A stretch of DNA of 49,655 nucleotides, taken from contig JAKPTX010000227.1 in the NCBI GenBank assembly GCA_029570835.1, forward strand, positions 1 through 49,655, written 5' to 3'. The notes beneath the pieces are model-generated. The model saw only the letters and a list, made by a program, of their open reading frames with translations, had not been told where the DNA came from and made no database searches. Source of the DNA: Bacteroidota bacterium (GTDB lineage Bacteria > Bacteroidota > Bacteroidia > Bacteroidales > WCHB1-69). Below are positions 25,062 to 34,669 of this stretch, one piece after another; position 1 is the first letter of the stretch, and every line of letters begins with the position of its first letter. Position numbers and translations under genes: made by a program.

Positions 25062-26846
25062 ATGAGTAAAAAACTAATTGATACAATTCAACAAATCTTT
25101 GAAGAACAATACCAGATTCAACCTAATCCGGCAGATTTGACACTTCAAAAAACTAAGAAAGAGTTTGCAGGCGATTATACCTTTGTTGTGTTTCCTTTTG
25201 TCAAAACGCTTAGAAAAGCGCCTCCCGTTTTAGCGGATGAAATCGGCAAACAGTTGATGGAAAGAATTCCCGAAATGGTGGCTGAATACAATGTAGTTCA
25301 GGGATTTCTCAATATTTCATTACAAAACTTCTACTGGTTCCAATTTTTAGAAGAGAAAAACAAGGATGGAGTATCTCTTAGCTTTCCTACTGATAACGAG
25401 GTAGTTGTGATTGAATACTCTTCACCCAATACCAATAAGCCCCTTCACTTAGGACATGTTCGGAACAACTTATTGGGTGCGGCAACTGCCAATATTCTCT
25501 CTGCTGTCGGAAAGAAAGTATATCGTGTTAACCTGGTAAACGACAGAGGAATCCATATCTGCAAATCGATGCTGGCATGGGAAAAATTCGGCAACAACAG
25601 TACTCCGGAAAGTACCGGCATCAAAGGGGATCACTTTGTTGGCGACTACTACGTTGAGTTTGATCAGCAATTGAAGAGAGAAATAGCAGAACAGATGCAG
25701 CGCGGTGTTACGGAAGAAGACGCGATCAAATGTGCCCCCCTTTTAATTCAATCTCAAAAAATGCTAAAAAAATGGGAAGAGGGAGATCCTGAAGTACGCG
25801 CGCTTTGGAAAAAAATGAATCAATGGGTTTATGACGGGTTTGAGGCAACTTACGCAAGGATGGGGATAGAGTTTGAGAAAACTTACTATGAATCGGATAC
25901 CTACTTGTTAGGGAAAAAAATGGTAGAAAAGGGAGTTGCTGATGGCGTATTTTACCGCAAAGAGGATGGTTCGGTTTGGGCTGATTTAACGGAAGAAGGA
26001 TTGGATGAGAAGTTGCTGTTGCGTGCTGATGGCACTTCTGTATATATGACTCAGGATTTGGGAACGGCACAACTTCGATATGACGATTTTCATCCCAATA
26101 GAATGATCTATGTTGTTGGAAATGAGCAGAATTACCATTTTGATGTACTGAAACTGATCGCTACAAATAAACTAAAACAGAGTTGGGGAGAAACCATTTA
26201 TCACCTTTCTTACGGAATGGTAGAACTACCTGAAGGGAAGATGAAATCACGCGAAGGAACTGTTGTGGACGCTGACGATTTAATGGAAGAGATGCATCAG
26301 GAGGCAAAGCGAAGTACGGAAGAGTTGGGCAAAAACAACCTTGATGAGGATCAAAAAGAGGGACTTTATGAGATGATTGGGATTGGGGCTTTGAAATATT
26401 TTATTTTAAAAGTAGATCCTAAGAAAAATATGCTCTTTAATCCGGCTGAATCGATCGATTTTAACGGCAATACCGGTCCATTTATTCAATATACGCATGC
26501 CCGGATTAAATCTTTGTTGCGTAAAGCGGCTCAGGAAGAGATTGATCTAAGCCGGGACATTGATAAAAACACCCCTTTGGAGGAAGCAGAAAGAGGATTA
26601 ATTAAAATTATCAAAGAGTACGAAAGTGTGGTTCAAAATGCTGCTCATCAGCTCTCCCCTGCCCTTGTCGCCAACTACTTATTTGAGCTCTCGAAAGAGT
26701 TTAATCGCTTTTATCAGGAGAGTCCCATTTTCAAAGCAACTGATCCTGCAATCAGAGTTTTAAGACTTCAAATTGCCAAACTATGCGCTTCTACAATACA
26801 AGCTGGAATGGGGCTTTTGGGTATTCAGGTACCGGAACAGATGTAA
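25062..26846 (+). CDS. argS: Arginyl-tRNA synthetase
   Basis: This 594-residue class I enzyme charges tRNA-Arg. It has an N-terminal Add1 domain (about 1-90), then SSPNTNKPLHLGHVRNN with the HIGH-type HLGH signature, YVVGNEQNYHFDV and the KMSK-equivalent PEGKMKSREGTVV. The C-terminal DALR anticodon-binding domain ends in LRLQIAKLCASTIQAGMGLLGI. It is downstream of mazG on the same strand and 44 bp before the DoxX-thioredoxin gene. Confidence 0.96.
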   Translation: MSKKLIDTIQQIFEEQYQIQPNPADLTLQKTKKEFAGDYTFVVFPFVKTLRKAPPVLADEIGKQLMERIPEMVAEYNVVQGFLNISLQNFYWFQFLEEKNKDGVSLSFPTDNEVVVIEYSSPNTNKPLHLGHVRNNLLGAATANILSAVGKKVYRVNLVNDRGIHICKSMLAWEKFGNNSTPESTGIKGDHFVGDYYVEFDQQLKREIAEQMQRGVTEEDAIKCAPLLIQSQKMLKKWEEGDPEVRALWKKMNQWVYDGFEATYARMGIEFEKTYYESDTYLLGKKMVEKGVADGVFYRKEDGSVWADLTEEGLDEKLLLRADGTSVYMTQDLGTAQLRYDDFHPNRMIYVVGNEQNYHFDVLKLIATNKLKQSWGETIYHLSYGMVELPEGKMKSREGTVVDADDLMEEMHQEAKRSTEELGKNNLDEDQKEGLYEMIGIGALKYFILKVDPKKNMLFNPAESIDFNGNTGPFIQYTHARIKSLLRKAAQEEIDLSRDIDKNTPLEEAERGLIKIIKEYESVVQNAAHQLSPALVANYLFELSKEFNRFYQESPIFKATDPAIRVLRLQIAKLCASTIQAGMGLLGIQVPEQM

Positions 26847-26890
26847 AATCGACTTTATAAATTAGTTAATAACAATTAAATATCAGCAAA

Positions 26891-27814
26891 GTGAAAGCAA
26901 AAGTTATAAACGTAATAAAAATTATCCTGCGGTGGTTGATGGGAATCACCTTTATAGTTTCTGCCATACTGAAACTAATTTCCGTAGATCATTTTGATCT
27001 CTATATCTATTCCTTTGGAATTTTTAACTTCACTTGGGTCAGTTTTCTATCCAGAACATTGATCGCATTTGAGCTACTTCTCGGTTTATTGCTAATCAGC
27101 CGGCTTTATTACCGCAAAGTCTGGTATTTGACACTTTTAACAATGGTAGGGTTTACCCTTTTTCTCATTTACACCGCCATTTTTAGAAATGACAGCAATT
27201 GTCACTGTTTTGGAACCTTCGTAGAGTTTAATCCTATAGAATCGATTATCAAAAATCTCATTTTGATAGCTTTACTTTTTGTCATTTATAAGCAAAACGA
27301 ATTAATTATAAAACGTAAAGGATTGATTACGGGGATTGTATCGGTCGTAGCTTTTGCAGCCATTTTTATTATTTCACCCCCTGACAGCTTATTTAATGCG
27401 CTGTATCACCCCAAAGAGCGAATTAACAGTGAAGCCTTAGATCAAGTATTGCAGGACTCATCATTAGTAGAAATTAGTGATTTTGAGGGAAATCAAATTG
27501 TGGCAATTTTTATTCCCGGATGTAAATATTGTCAATTGAGTATGCAACGCTTAGCCTCCATTTTTGAGCGACACCAATTGGATCCCAATCTGCTCAAAAT
27601 CGTAATAGTCGGCAATCCTGAAGGAGTTGAGTTTTTCCGAAAAGAGACTAATATTGATGCGTATCCGATTTTATACTATCCCGATCCCATTTCGATGTTC
27701 AAGGCTACCAGTGGTAGTTTCCCTACTCTCCTTTTTATGGAGAATAAATCTGTCAAAAAATCAATCAATTTCAGAGGAATTGATGAAAAGTCAATTTTAG
27801 ATCATCTGCAATAA
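26891..27814 (+). CDS. MauE/DoxX-like membrane protein fused to a thioredoxin-like domain
   Basis: This 307-residue protein starts at GTG 26891, supported by the basic N-terminus followed by a membrane segment. Residues about 8-165 carry four to five membrane helices with the MauE/DoxX-type NCHCFG (NDSNCHCFGTF). Residues about 190-307 form a thioredoxin-like domain with FIPGCKYCQLSM (CxxC) and SFPTLLFMENKSV in place of the cis-Pro loop. Proteins of this type pass reducing equivalents across the membrane or help cytochrome or lipoprotein maturation. It follows argS and ends at a shared bidirectional terminator. Confidence 0.8.
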   Translation: MKAKVINVIKIILRWLMGITFIVSAILKLISVDHFDLYIYSFGIFNFTWVSFLSRTLIAFELLLGLLLISRLYYRKVWYLTLLTMVGFTLFLIYTAIFRNDSNCHCFGTFVEFNPIESIIKNLILIALLFVIYKQNELIIKRKGLITGIVSVVAFAAIFIISPPDSLFNALYHPKERINSEALDQVLQDSSLVEISDFEGNQIVAIFIPGCKYCQLSMQRLASIFERHQLDPNLLKIVIVGNPEGVEFFRKETNIDAYPILYYPDPISMFKATSGSFPTLLFMENKSVKKSINFRGIDEKSILDHLQ

Positions 27815-27829
27815 TATAAAATAAAAAAA

Positions 27830-27860
27830 AATTAAGCTACCCGGATCGGATAGCTTAATT
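27830..27860. terminator. Bidirectional intrinsic terminator
   Basis: AATTAAGCTA and TAGCTTAATT pair perfectly around an 11-base loop, with an A-run before and T-run after. It separates the argS-side genes from the convergent dehydrogenase operon. Confidence 0.85.
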
Positions 27861-27882
27861 TTTAAATGAATGTGGAATAGTA

Positions 27883-29601
27883 TTAAATCTGCCTGTATTC
27901 GTCTAAGTCTTCCACTTTAAAGTCTTTAATATAAGAGAAGTGCGCTTGATGAGTTGCTCTCACCATTTTGTGGTAAGTAAAGGCAGAACGTTTCAAATCA
28001 GGAGCCTTTTCACCTGCTCTGATCGCATCCAACATCAAGATGTAGGTCATCACAACGTGTCCTGCCATCTCAACCAATCTTCTAGCTAGAAAATCAAGTG
28101 CTTCATTACTTTCCATATCAGTAACTATTTTTCTAGCCTCTTCGTACTCCTCAGCCATTCTTACTAAATCAGCTTTCAATGATTCAAACTCAGGAGTAAC
28201 AGGTTGAGCAGCATAGTCAGCAATCATATCAGAATAAGTGTTCTTAATCACAGCAGCAATAGCAGCAACCACTTGAAGTTGAGATGTTCCTTCGTAGATT
28301 GAAGTAATTCTGGCATCACGATACATTCTTTCCACAGGGAAATCCTTCATAAAACCGGTTCCACCATGAACTTGAATGGCATCATAACACACTTGATTAC
28401 AATACTCACTGGAGAACAGCTTCAACATAGGAGTCAATGCATCAGCAATTCTGGTATAATGCTTCATTTCTGCTCTCTCTTCGGGAGTAAGGGTTCTGGT
28501 TTTACCAATTTCCTCAATCAGTTTATACATGTCTACTGCACGAGCAGTTTCGTATAAAATAGAACGAGAAGCATCAATTTTAGCTTTCATATTCTGAATC
28601 AACTCATACACAGCTGGGAAATGGATAATTGCTTTTCCAAACTGTTCTCTTTCAGTTGCATATTTGTATGCTTCTCTATATGCAGCCTCAGAAATACCCA
28701 CCGATTGAGCACCAACACCCAAACGAGCACCATTCATCAAAGACATTACATACTTAATTAAGCCTAATCTTCTGCTTCCTACTAGTTTTGCCGGAGCATT
28801 TTTAAAAACCAACTCACAAGTAGGTGATCCTTTGATACCCATTTTGTTTTCAACACGTCTCACCGTAACACCTTGATCCACTTTGTCATACACAAAATAA
28901 GACAAACCTCTACCATCTTTTGTTCCCTCTTCGGAACGTGCCAAAACCAATTTGATATCAGCATCTCCGTTTGTAATAAATCTCTTTACTCCATTCAATC
29001 TCCACACTTGATTGGGTTCATCCCAAGTTGCTTTCAATTGTACTGCCTGAAGGTCAGAACCGGCATCCGGTTCAGTTAAGTCCATTGAACAAGTTGCTCC
29101 CTGATTAATACGAGGTAAAAACTCATCTTTAATCTCCTCGGAAGCAAACTCTTTAATTGTTTCAGCGCAATCCTGTAGTCCCCAGATATTAGCAAAGCCA
29201 CCATCGGCACGGGATACCAATTCAGCAGACATCACATAAGGCACCATGGAAAGGTTCAAACCTCCATATTTGTAAGGAAGCGACATTCCAAACAATTTAG
29301 CATCAGTTAAAGCTTTGAGATTTTCCTGGGTTCCTTTAGCGTAAACCACTCTTCCATTCTCAACTCTGGCTCCCTCCTGGTCAACGCTTTCAGCATTGGG
29401 TCCAATCACTTCGCCACAAATATCCCCCACTACTTCCAAAACTTTATCATAAGTATCCATTGCATCCTCAAAATTAAGCGGTGCAATCGGTTCAGTCTTC
29501 GCGAAAGAGTAATCTTCCTCTTTCATTTTTACAATTCTCTCCATCAATGGATGGTCGAGCTGTAATCTTAAATTTTCGTTATCGGTATAAAAATTAGCCA
29601 T
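27883..29601 (-). CDS. Acyl-CoA dehydrogenase with C-terminal extension
   Basis: This 572-residue flavoprotein has the family motifs CSMDLTEPDAGSDLQAV (FAD/substrate binding, about 173-189), RFITNGDADI, MNGARLGVGAQSVGISEAAY and the C-terminal QVHGGTGFMKDFPVERMYRDARITSIYEGTSQLQ. It is longer than the classic 380-residue form, with an N-terminal segment and a helical C-terminal domain, as in the larger dehydrogenases near ETF genes. It lies 6 bp downstream of etfA, so electrons probably go to EtfAB. In a lysine fermenter it could act on butyryl/crotonyl-CoA; this is inferred from context. Confidence 0.9.
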   Translation of the reverse strand: MANFYTDNENLRLQLDHPLMERIVKMKEEDYSFAKTEPIAPLNFEDAMDTYDKVLEVVGDICGEVIGPNAESVDQEGARVENGRVVYAKGTQENLKALTDAKLFGMSLPYKYGGLNLSMVPYVMSAELVSRADGGFANIWGLQDCAETIKEFASEEIKDEFLPRINQGATCSMDLTEPDAGSDLQAVQLKATWDEPNQVWRLNGVKRFITNGDADIKLVLARSEEGTKDGRGLSYFVYDKVDQGVTVRRVENKMGIKGSPTCELVFKNAPAKLVGSRRLGLIKYVMSLMNGARLGVGAQSVGISEAAYREAYKYATEREQFGKAIIHFPAVYELIQNMKAKIDASRSILYETARAVDMYKLIEEIGKTRTLTPEERAEMKHYTRIADALTPMLKLFSSEYCNQVCYDAIQVHGGTGFMKDFPVERMYRDARITSIYEGTSQLQVVAAIAAVIKNTYSDMIADYAAQPVTPEFESLKADLVRMAEEYEEARKIVTDMESNEALDFLARRLVEMAGHVVMTYILMLDAIRAGEKAPDLKRSAFTYHKMVRATHQAHFSYIKDFKVEDLDEYRQI

Positions 29602-29607
29602 AATAAT

Positions 29608-30630
29608 CTATTTTGAATATTTTTTGTAATATGCAATCATTTTAGGTAACACTTCCATTAAATCGCCGGTTACAGCATAATCAGCAATTGCATTAATGGG
29701 AGCATTAGGGTCAGTATTGATAGAGATAATCTTTGCAGATTGGTCCATTCCTGCACGGTGTTGAACAGCACCTGAGATACCACAAGCAATATATAATTTA
29801 GGTCTAACAGTTACTCCTGTTTGTCCAACTTGTCTTTCATGTTCAGCATATCCGGCATCTACAGCAGCACGTGTTGCAGCTACTTCTCCACCTAATACGG
29901 CAGCTAAATCATAAAGCAGCTTAAAATTTTCTTTTGAACCTACTCCATAGCCTCCGGAAACAATAATACCGGCACCTTTCAAGTTTACTTTTTGAGGTTC
30001 TATATGGCGATCAATGATAGTGATCACCAGATCTTCCGGTTTTAAAATCTCTTCAACTTTATAATTTTTAATTTGAGCGACTTTCTTCTTATCAGCTTTT
30101 TCCAATTTCATTACCCCTTCTCTCACAGTTGCCATTTGGGGACGAGTTTCGGGATTGATGATGGTCGCAATAATATTACCACCAAAAGCCGGTCTAATTT
30201 GGTACAACATATTTTTGTACTCTTTTCCTGTTTTAGTATCAACATGATCTCCAATCTCCAGGGAGGTACAGTCAGCAGTTAATCCGCAACGAAGTACCGA
30301 TGCAATTCTGGGAGCCAAATCTCTACCCACTGATGTTGCTCCAAAAAGGGCTATTTCAGGTTGTTCTTTTTCAAAGATAGCCTGCACTACTCTGAAATGA
30401 GGTAATGTTCTATATGGGAATAGTTCCACACTTTCAGCCAAGTGAATAACATCAACACCAAACTCTTGAATGGTTTCTAAAGTATCACCGGCTTGGTCAG
30501 TTAAAACAACAGCTTCTAGCTTTACACCTAAAGTTTCAGCCAGTTTTCTACCCTTTGAAAGAAGCTCTAAGGAAACTTCTGCAATTCTTTTTTCCTCAGT
30601 AACTTCACAATATACAAATACGTTTTTCAT
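29608..30630 (-). CDS. etfA: Electron transfer flavoprotein, alpha subunit
   Basis: This 340-residue FAD-binding subunit has the C-terminal signature VRPKLYIACGISGAVQHRAGMDQSAKIISINTDPNAPIN with FAD-contacting residues, preceded by GGYGVGSKENF and RAAVDAGYAEHERQVGQTG. It carries electrons between the acyl-CoA dehydrogenase and a membrane or ferredoxin-linked partner. It follows etfB by 63 bp. Whether it is a bifurcating form cannot be decided by eye. Confidence 0.95.
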   Translation of the reverse strand: MKNVFVYCEVTEEKRIAEVSLELLSKGRKLAETLGVKLEAVVLTDQAGDTLETIQEFGVDVIHLAESVELFPYRTLPHFRVVQAIFEKEQPEIALFGATSVGRDLAPRIASVLRCGLTADCTSLEIGDHVDTKTGKEYKNMLYQIRPAFGGNIIATIINPETRPQMATVREGVMKLEKADKKKVAQIKNYKVEEILKPEDLVITIIDRHIEPQKVNLKGAGIIVSGGYGVGSKENFKLLYDLAAVLGGEVAATRAAVDAGYAEHERQVGQTGVTVRPKLYIACGISGAVQHRAGMDQSAKIISINTDPNAPINAIADYAVTGDLMEVLPKMIAYYKKYSK

Positions 30631-30693
30631 ATACTATTTTCTTTATTTTTTCTTTAATTAATTATGTGATCAAAAAAATGATCATTATCAGTT

Positions 30694-31566
30694 TTAACCA
30701 ATGACTCTGGATTTTAAAAGATCTACCATCAATTCTTCAACATCGGCATCTGAAGATGTTAACACTATATTCTCTTTCTGAGCCAATACAACACTGTCAA
30801 TAGTTTTTACTTTTGTAGGAGAACCGCTTAATCCCAAGTGAGTATCATCTGCTTGGATTGTATCTACACTCCACTCCTCAATTTTTAGGTAGGGGCGATC
30901 TTTAAAGAGTTCTGAATTTTCTCTATTTTCTTCTTTTAGTTCGGTCAAAGTTCTGGCATGTTTATACTGCATTACTCTTTTCACATTTCTGGCACGACAA
31001 GGATTAGCAGATCCATGCACGGTAATCAGTGCCGGAAGTGGGGCAACTACTGTTTCTACTCCCCTTTCTAATCTTCTTTTCAGTGTAATTTGAGTAGGTG
31101 ATATTTCTACTAATTTTTCAACATAAGTAATTTGTGGAAAATCAACTTTTTCAGCAGTTTGAGGACCCACTTGAGCAGTATCGCCATCAATTGCTTGCAA
31201 TCCACAGAAAATTAAGTCAGGATCTATTTTTTTAACCGCTTTTGAAATAGCATAAGAGGTTGCCAACGTATCGGATCCGGCAAATTTTCTATCTGTCAAA
31301 AGATAACCTTCATCTGCTCCACGATAGATTGACTCTCTAATAATTTCTGCTGCACGGGTTGGACCCATAGTTAAAACATACACCTCAGCATTTCCCAGGC
31401 GATCTTTGGCTTCCAAAGCCATTTCCAGTGCGTTCAAATCATCGGGATTATATATTGCAGGCAATGCCCCACGATTAACGGTCCCATCATCTTTCATCGC
31501 ATCTTTCCCAACATTTCTTGTGTCAGGAACTTGTTTTGCTAATACAAGAATTTTAATTTTTTCCAT
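30694..31566 (-). CDS. etfB: Electron transfer flavoprotein, beta subunit
   Basis: This 290-residue subunit begins ILVLAKQVPDT, has NPDDLNALEMALEAKD and VLTMGPTRAAEIIRES, then FCGLQAIDGDTAQVGPQTAEKV, the hallmark of EtfB. It is the first gene of the etfB-etfA-dehydrogenase operon and has a -7 element 26 nt upstream. Confidence 0.95.
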   Translation of the reverse strand: MEKIKILVLAKQVPDTRNVGKDAMKDDGTVNRGALPAIYNPDDLNALEMALEAKDRLGNAEVYVLTMGPTRAAEIIRESIYRGADEGYLLTDRKFAGSDTLATSYAISKAVKKIDPDLIFCGLQAIDGDTAQVGPQTAEKVDFPQITYVEKLVEISPTQITLKRRLERGVETVVAPLPALITVHGSANPCRARNVKRVMQYKHARTLTELKEENRENSELFKDRPYLKIEEWSVDTIQADDTHLGLSGSPTKVKTIDSVVLAQKENIVLTSSDADVEELMVDLLKSRVIG

Positions 31567-31592
31567 TGAACTTCTATTAAAAATTTAATCTG

Positions 31593-31600
31593 CAAAAATA
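31593..31600 (-). promoter_or_regulatory. Bacteroidetes -7 element for the etf operon
   Basis: On the minus strand this reads TATTTTTG, 26 nt before etfB. Confidence 0.5.
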
Positions 31601-31667
31601 CAAAAAAATCTTAATAAAAGTTAAATTCTGTGAAAATCTTTTGAAAAATAATTTTCCCTAACAATTT

Positions 31668-32546
31668 CTAAGTATGAATCGACTTAAATTTTTGGAGTAA
31701 AACATCAATATAAGTCTTAGAAACAGGAATAGAGGGTATGCCGGGATGGTCTAACTCTATTATTCCACCCTCTTTTTCTTTTTGAAATGACTTTACTTTA
31801 TCAAAATTGATCAAAAAGGAACGATGCGACCTAATTAAAGGAGACGAAGCGTAATCATTTTCTATTTTGGACAGAGAAGATCTGAGGGTAAAACTTTTCA
31901 ATTCTTCATTTTGGGTATAATAAACCGTCACATAATTCAGGTCAGACTCAACGTAATATAGATTAAATAGTTTAACAGATAAACGCAGAACATCATTTTC
32001 ATCATAAAAATTAATTAAATCGCCCATTATTTTATTCCCTGGTTGTTGTATGCTCATAAAACCTTTCTTTAATTTGCTCCTACTTTTTAATTGGGTCAAC
32101 TGTTTTGATTTTTCAAGGAGATTCAAATAAAGAAAAGAGAAAGAATAGGGGATCAATAGAATCATAAAAGTGTAAAAGGAGGTCCTTATAAAAATATCAT
32201 AAAAAGAGTGTTGATCATTAAGGACATAGCGAGTATACAGAGAATACAAAAAAACAAAAAGAAGTAATTCTGCAATAATCCACAAAACATATTGCAAGTA
32301 ATTAAACTTGACCTTCTTTGAAATCAGGTAAAGAATCACCCGAAGAAAAAAGAAAAAACCAAAAGCAGAAAAAAGAACTATGGAGGCAAACGCAAAATTT
32401 GCAATTTTGTTCCCCTCAACGTACCATATTGTCAATCCAAACGGGGAATAAAAAGCAACAAAGAAAAGAGCAAACCCCAATGTTGCTAATAAAAGGTAAA
32501 TATTGTAGATCAAAGAGTATGAAAACTCCGGTATCTTTCTTTTCAT
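31668..32546 (-). CDS. Membrane-anchored LytTR transcription regulator (paralogue 1)
   Basis: ATG at 32544-32546 gives 292 residues; the upstream extension has only TTG. Four hydrophobic segments (about 11-33, 44-66, 74-95, 105-130) are followed by a linker and a LytTR DNA-binding domain (about 190-290: LYYVESDLNYVTVYY, RSSLSKIE, RSHRSFLINFDKVKSF, IPVSKTYIDVL). There is no receiver domain, so the membrane part probably senses the signal directly. A paralogue of the same layout lies at 34670 on the other side of the acyl-CoA synthetase gene. The target genes are unknown. Confidence 0.85.
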   Translation of the reverse strand: MKRKIPEFSYSLIYNIYLLLATLGFALFFVAFYSPFGLTIWYVEGNKIANFAFASIVLFSAFGFFFFLRVILYLISKKVKFNYLQYVLWIIAELLLFVFLYSLYTRYVLNDQHSFYDIFIRTSFYTFMILLIPYSFSFLYLNLLEKSKQLTQLKSRSKLKKGFMSIQQPGNKIMGDLINFYDENDVLRLSVKLFNLYYVESDLNYVTVYYTQNEELKSFTLRSSLSKIENDYASSPLIRSHRSFLINFDKVKSFQKEKEGGIIELDHPGIPSIPVSKTYIDVLLQKFKSIHT

Positions 32547-32655
32547 AAAATGATCATTTAACACCCAAAAGGAGGCATTCAATATTCATAAAAACAGCTC
32601 TTTTAAAAATAAGAGGTTAAAAAAACATCATATTCTTTCCCTAAAAAAATATCTG

Positions 32656-32663
32656 CAAAAGTA
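32656..32663 (-). promoter_or_regulatory. Bacteroidetes -7 element for LytTR paralogue 1
   Basis: On the minus strand this reads TACTTTTG, 110 nt before the start, within the 143-bp gap after the acyl-CoA synthetase gene. Confidence 0.4.
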
Positions 32664-32689
32664 TAACATTTTCAGATATTAGAGCCTTT

Positions 32690-34456
32690 TTATTGAAATA
32701 ATTTTTGAATTACCTCCTGATATTGAAGTTCAACTTTTTTTCTTTTAACCTTCAATGTTGGTGTTAATATATCGGTATGTTGAGACCATTCGTCCGGAAT
32801 CAGTTCAAATTTTCTAATTTTTTCCGTATCTCCAAAAAACTGGTTATATTTATCAATTTCCCTACTATAACGTGCTATTACCTGACTATCTTTAACCGCT
32901 TCCTCTTCTGAGACAAATTCAATATCATGTCTCAGACACCATTGTTTCAGAAAATCAAAATCCGGCTTGATGAGAGCAGCAGCAAATTTTTGTCCTTCTC
33001 CCACAACAACAATATGTTCTACAAAGGGAGATTCTGAAACTTTGTCCTCAATAACTTGCGGATTAATATATTTTCCAAACGAAGTTTTAAACAAACTTTT
33101 CAATCTACCAGTCAGAATCAACTGTCCTTTTTCATTAATTAATCCTATATCACCAGTGTGAAACCATCCATCCTGATCGATAACACTTTTGGTTAATGCC
33201 TCATCTTTATAATAGCCCATCATGACATTGTGACCTCTACAACACACTTCTCCATTTTCCGCAATCTTAACTTCTATCCCGGGGAGTGGCATTCCTACTG
33301 TTCCGGAAGCTCTACCATCCCGATCTCTGTTACTGACAGCTATCACAGGAGATGTTTCCGTTAATCCATATCCTTCATAAATCGGCATACCAATAGCAGA
33401 AAAAAATGAAGCAATCCGGGGTTGCAAACTCGCTGCTCCGGAGACCACTATGTCAAAATTTCCCCCAATATTATTTCTAATTTTAGCATATACCAAACGA
33501 TCGGCAATCCTATGTTTCATATTATAATACCACGTTCTTTCATAATCTTGAATTTTATATTGTGTTGCTAATTTGAGTGCCCATCTAAAAATCATTTTTG
33601 AAATAGTTGGCATATTATTGCCTGAAGTGTATATTTTGTCATAAATTTTATCGAGCATTCTAGGAACAGCTGACATCATAGTTGGCTTTACTTCTTTGAT
33701 ATTATCACCAATAGTGCCTAAATTTTGTGCGTAATATACAGACATTCCCAAATATTGATATAAAAAGACCAACATCCTTTCATATGCATGACAAAGTGGT
33801 AAAAAGCTAAATGCTGTTTTAGACCATGGCGCAGGGGTCTGATACAAATTTAAAAATTGATTCACAATATTGCTATGAGAAAGCATAACCCCTTTAGGAG
33901 TTCCGGTAGTTCCTGAAGTGTATATTATTGTAGAGCAGTCTGAACTTTGAATCGAGTCTTTTCTTTGCTTCAACTCCTCTTCATAAGGGTGCTCCTCCCC
34001 CATTTCTATTAATTGATCGAAATAAGGAAGTTCTTTTCTATCAATAAAAGTATAAAGATATTGTAATCGAGGTGCCTCCTCTCTTATAGACAAGATCTTT
34101 CCCATCAATTCAGCGCCCTCTAAAATAACCATCGTTACTTCTGCATGATTTAGGATATACAAATAATCAGAAGCTGTTAATGTAGGATAGATTGGAACTG
34201 TAATAGCTCCTATCTGCATGATAGCCATATCCAGAATATTCCATTCCGGCCTGTTAGTTGCTATGATTCCTACTTTGTCTCCTTTCTCAATTCCTAAGTG
34301 AATTAGAGCATAACTAACTTTATTTATTTTATCAATATAATCTTGGGGGGAATAAGTTACCCACTCTTTGCCCACTTTGCCCCCAAAAGCTACAGTTTGA
34401 TCGGGGTAAACCTCTTGATATCTGTGCAGAATATCAAAAATTCTTTCTATCTTCAT
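32690..34456 (-). CDS. Long-chain acyl-CoA synthetase (AMP-forming)
   Basis: This 588-residue ligase has the AMP-binding P-loop STIIYTSGTTGTPKGVMLSHSN (about 176-197), YEGYGLTETSPV, GWFHTGDIG and LTGRLKSLFKTSFGKYINP. It activates fatty acids to acyl-CoA via acyl-adenylate, probably at the cytoplasmic face of the membrane. Length is typical of bacterial FadD15-like enzymes. It has its own -7 element and is flanked by the two LytTR membrane regulators, which suggests they may respond to fatty-acid or CoA-ester status; that link is inferred. Confidence 0.9.
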   Translation of the reverse strand: MKIERIFDILHRYQEVYPDQTVAFGGKVGKEWVTYSPQDYIDKINKVSYALIHLGIEKGDKVGIIATNRPEWNILDMAIMQIGAITVPIYPTLTASDYLYILNHAEVTMVILEGAELMGKILSIREEAPRLQYLYTFIDRKELPYFDQLIEMGEEHPYEEELKQRKDSIQSSDCSTIIYTSGTTGTPKGVMLSHSNIVNQFLNLYQTPAPWSKTAFSFLPLCHAYERMLVFLYQYLGMSVYYAQNLGTIGDNIKEVKPTMMSAVPRMLDKIYDKIYTSGNNMPTISKMIFRWALKLATQYKIQDYERTWYYNMKHRIADRLVYAKIRNNIGGNFDIVVSGAASLQPRIASFFSAIGMPIYEGYGLTETSPVIAVSNRDRDGRASGTVGMPLPGIEVKIAENGEVCCRGHNVMMGYYKDEALTKSVIDQDGWFHTGDIGLINEKGQLILTGRLKSLFKTSFGKYINPQVIEDKVSESPFVEHIVVVGEGQKFAAALIKPDFDFLKQWCLRHDIEFVSEEEAVKDSQVIARYSREIDKYNQFFGDTEKIRKFELIPDEWSQHTDILTPTLKVKRKKVELQYQEVIQKLFQ

Positions 34457-34485
34457 ACTGTTATTTCGATTTAGATCATAAAATG

Positions 34486-34493
34486 CAAATGTA
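34486..34493 (-). promoter_or_regulatory. Bacteroidetes -7 element for the acyl-CoA synthetase
   Basis: On the minus strand this reads TACATTTG, 30 nt before the start codon. Confidence 0.5.
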
Positions 34494-34669
34494 ATACCAC
34501 TTTTTTGTATAATTTTAATAAAGTGATTTACACCTTGTTTTTGGGACTAAAAGCGGGAATTGAGCTGTTAAATTACTCTATCAGGGGTGAAATTAAAAAA
34601 ATAAATATTTTTTTGGCAGAAGCAATCGTTATATTTTGTATATTCGCATCCTAAAAAAAGAGGTTAAAA

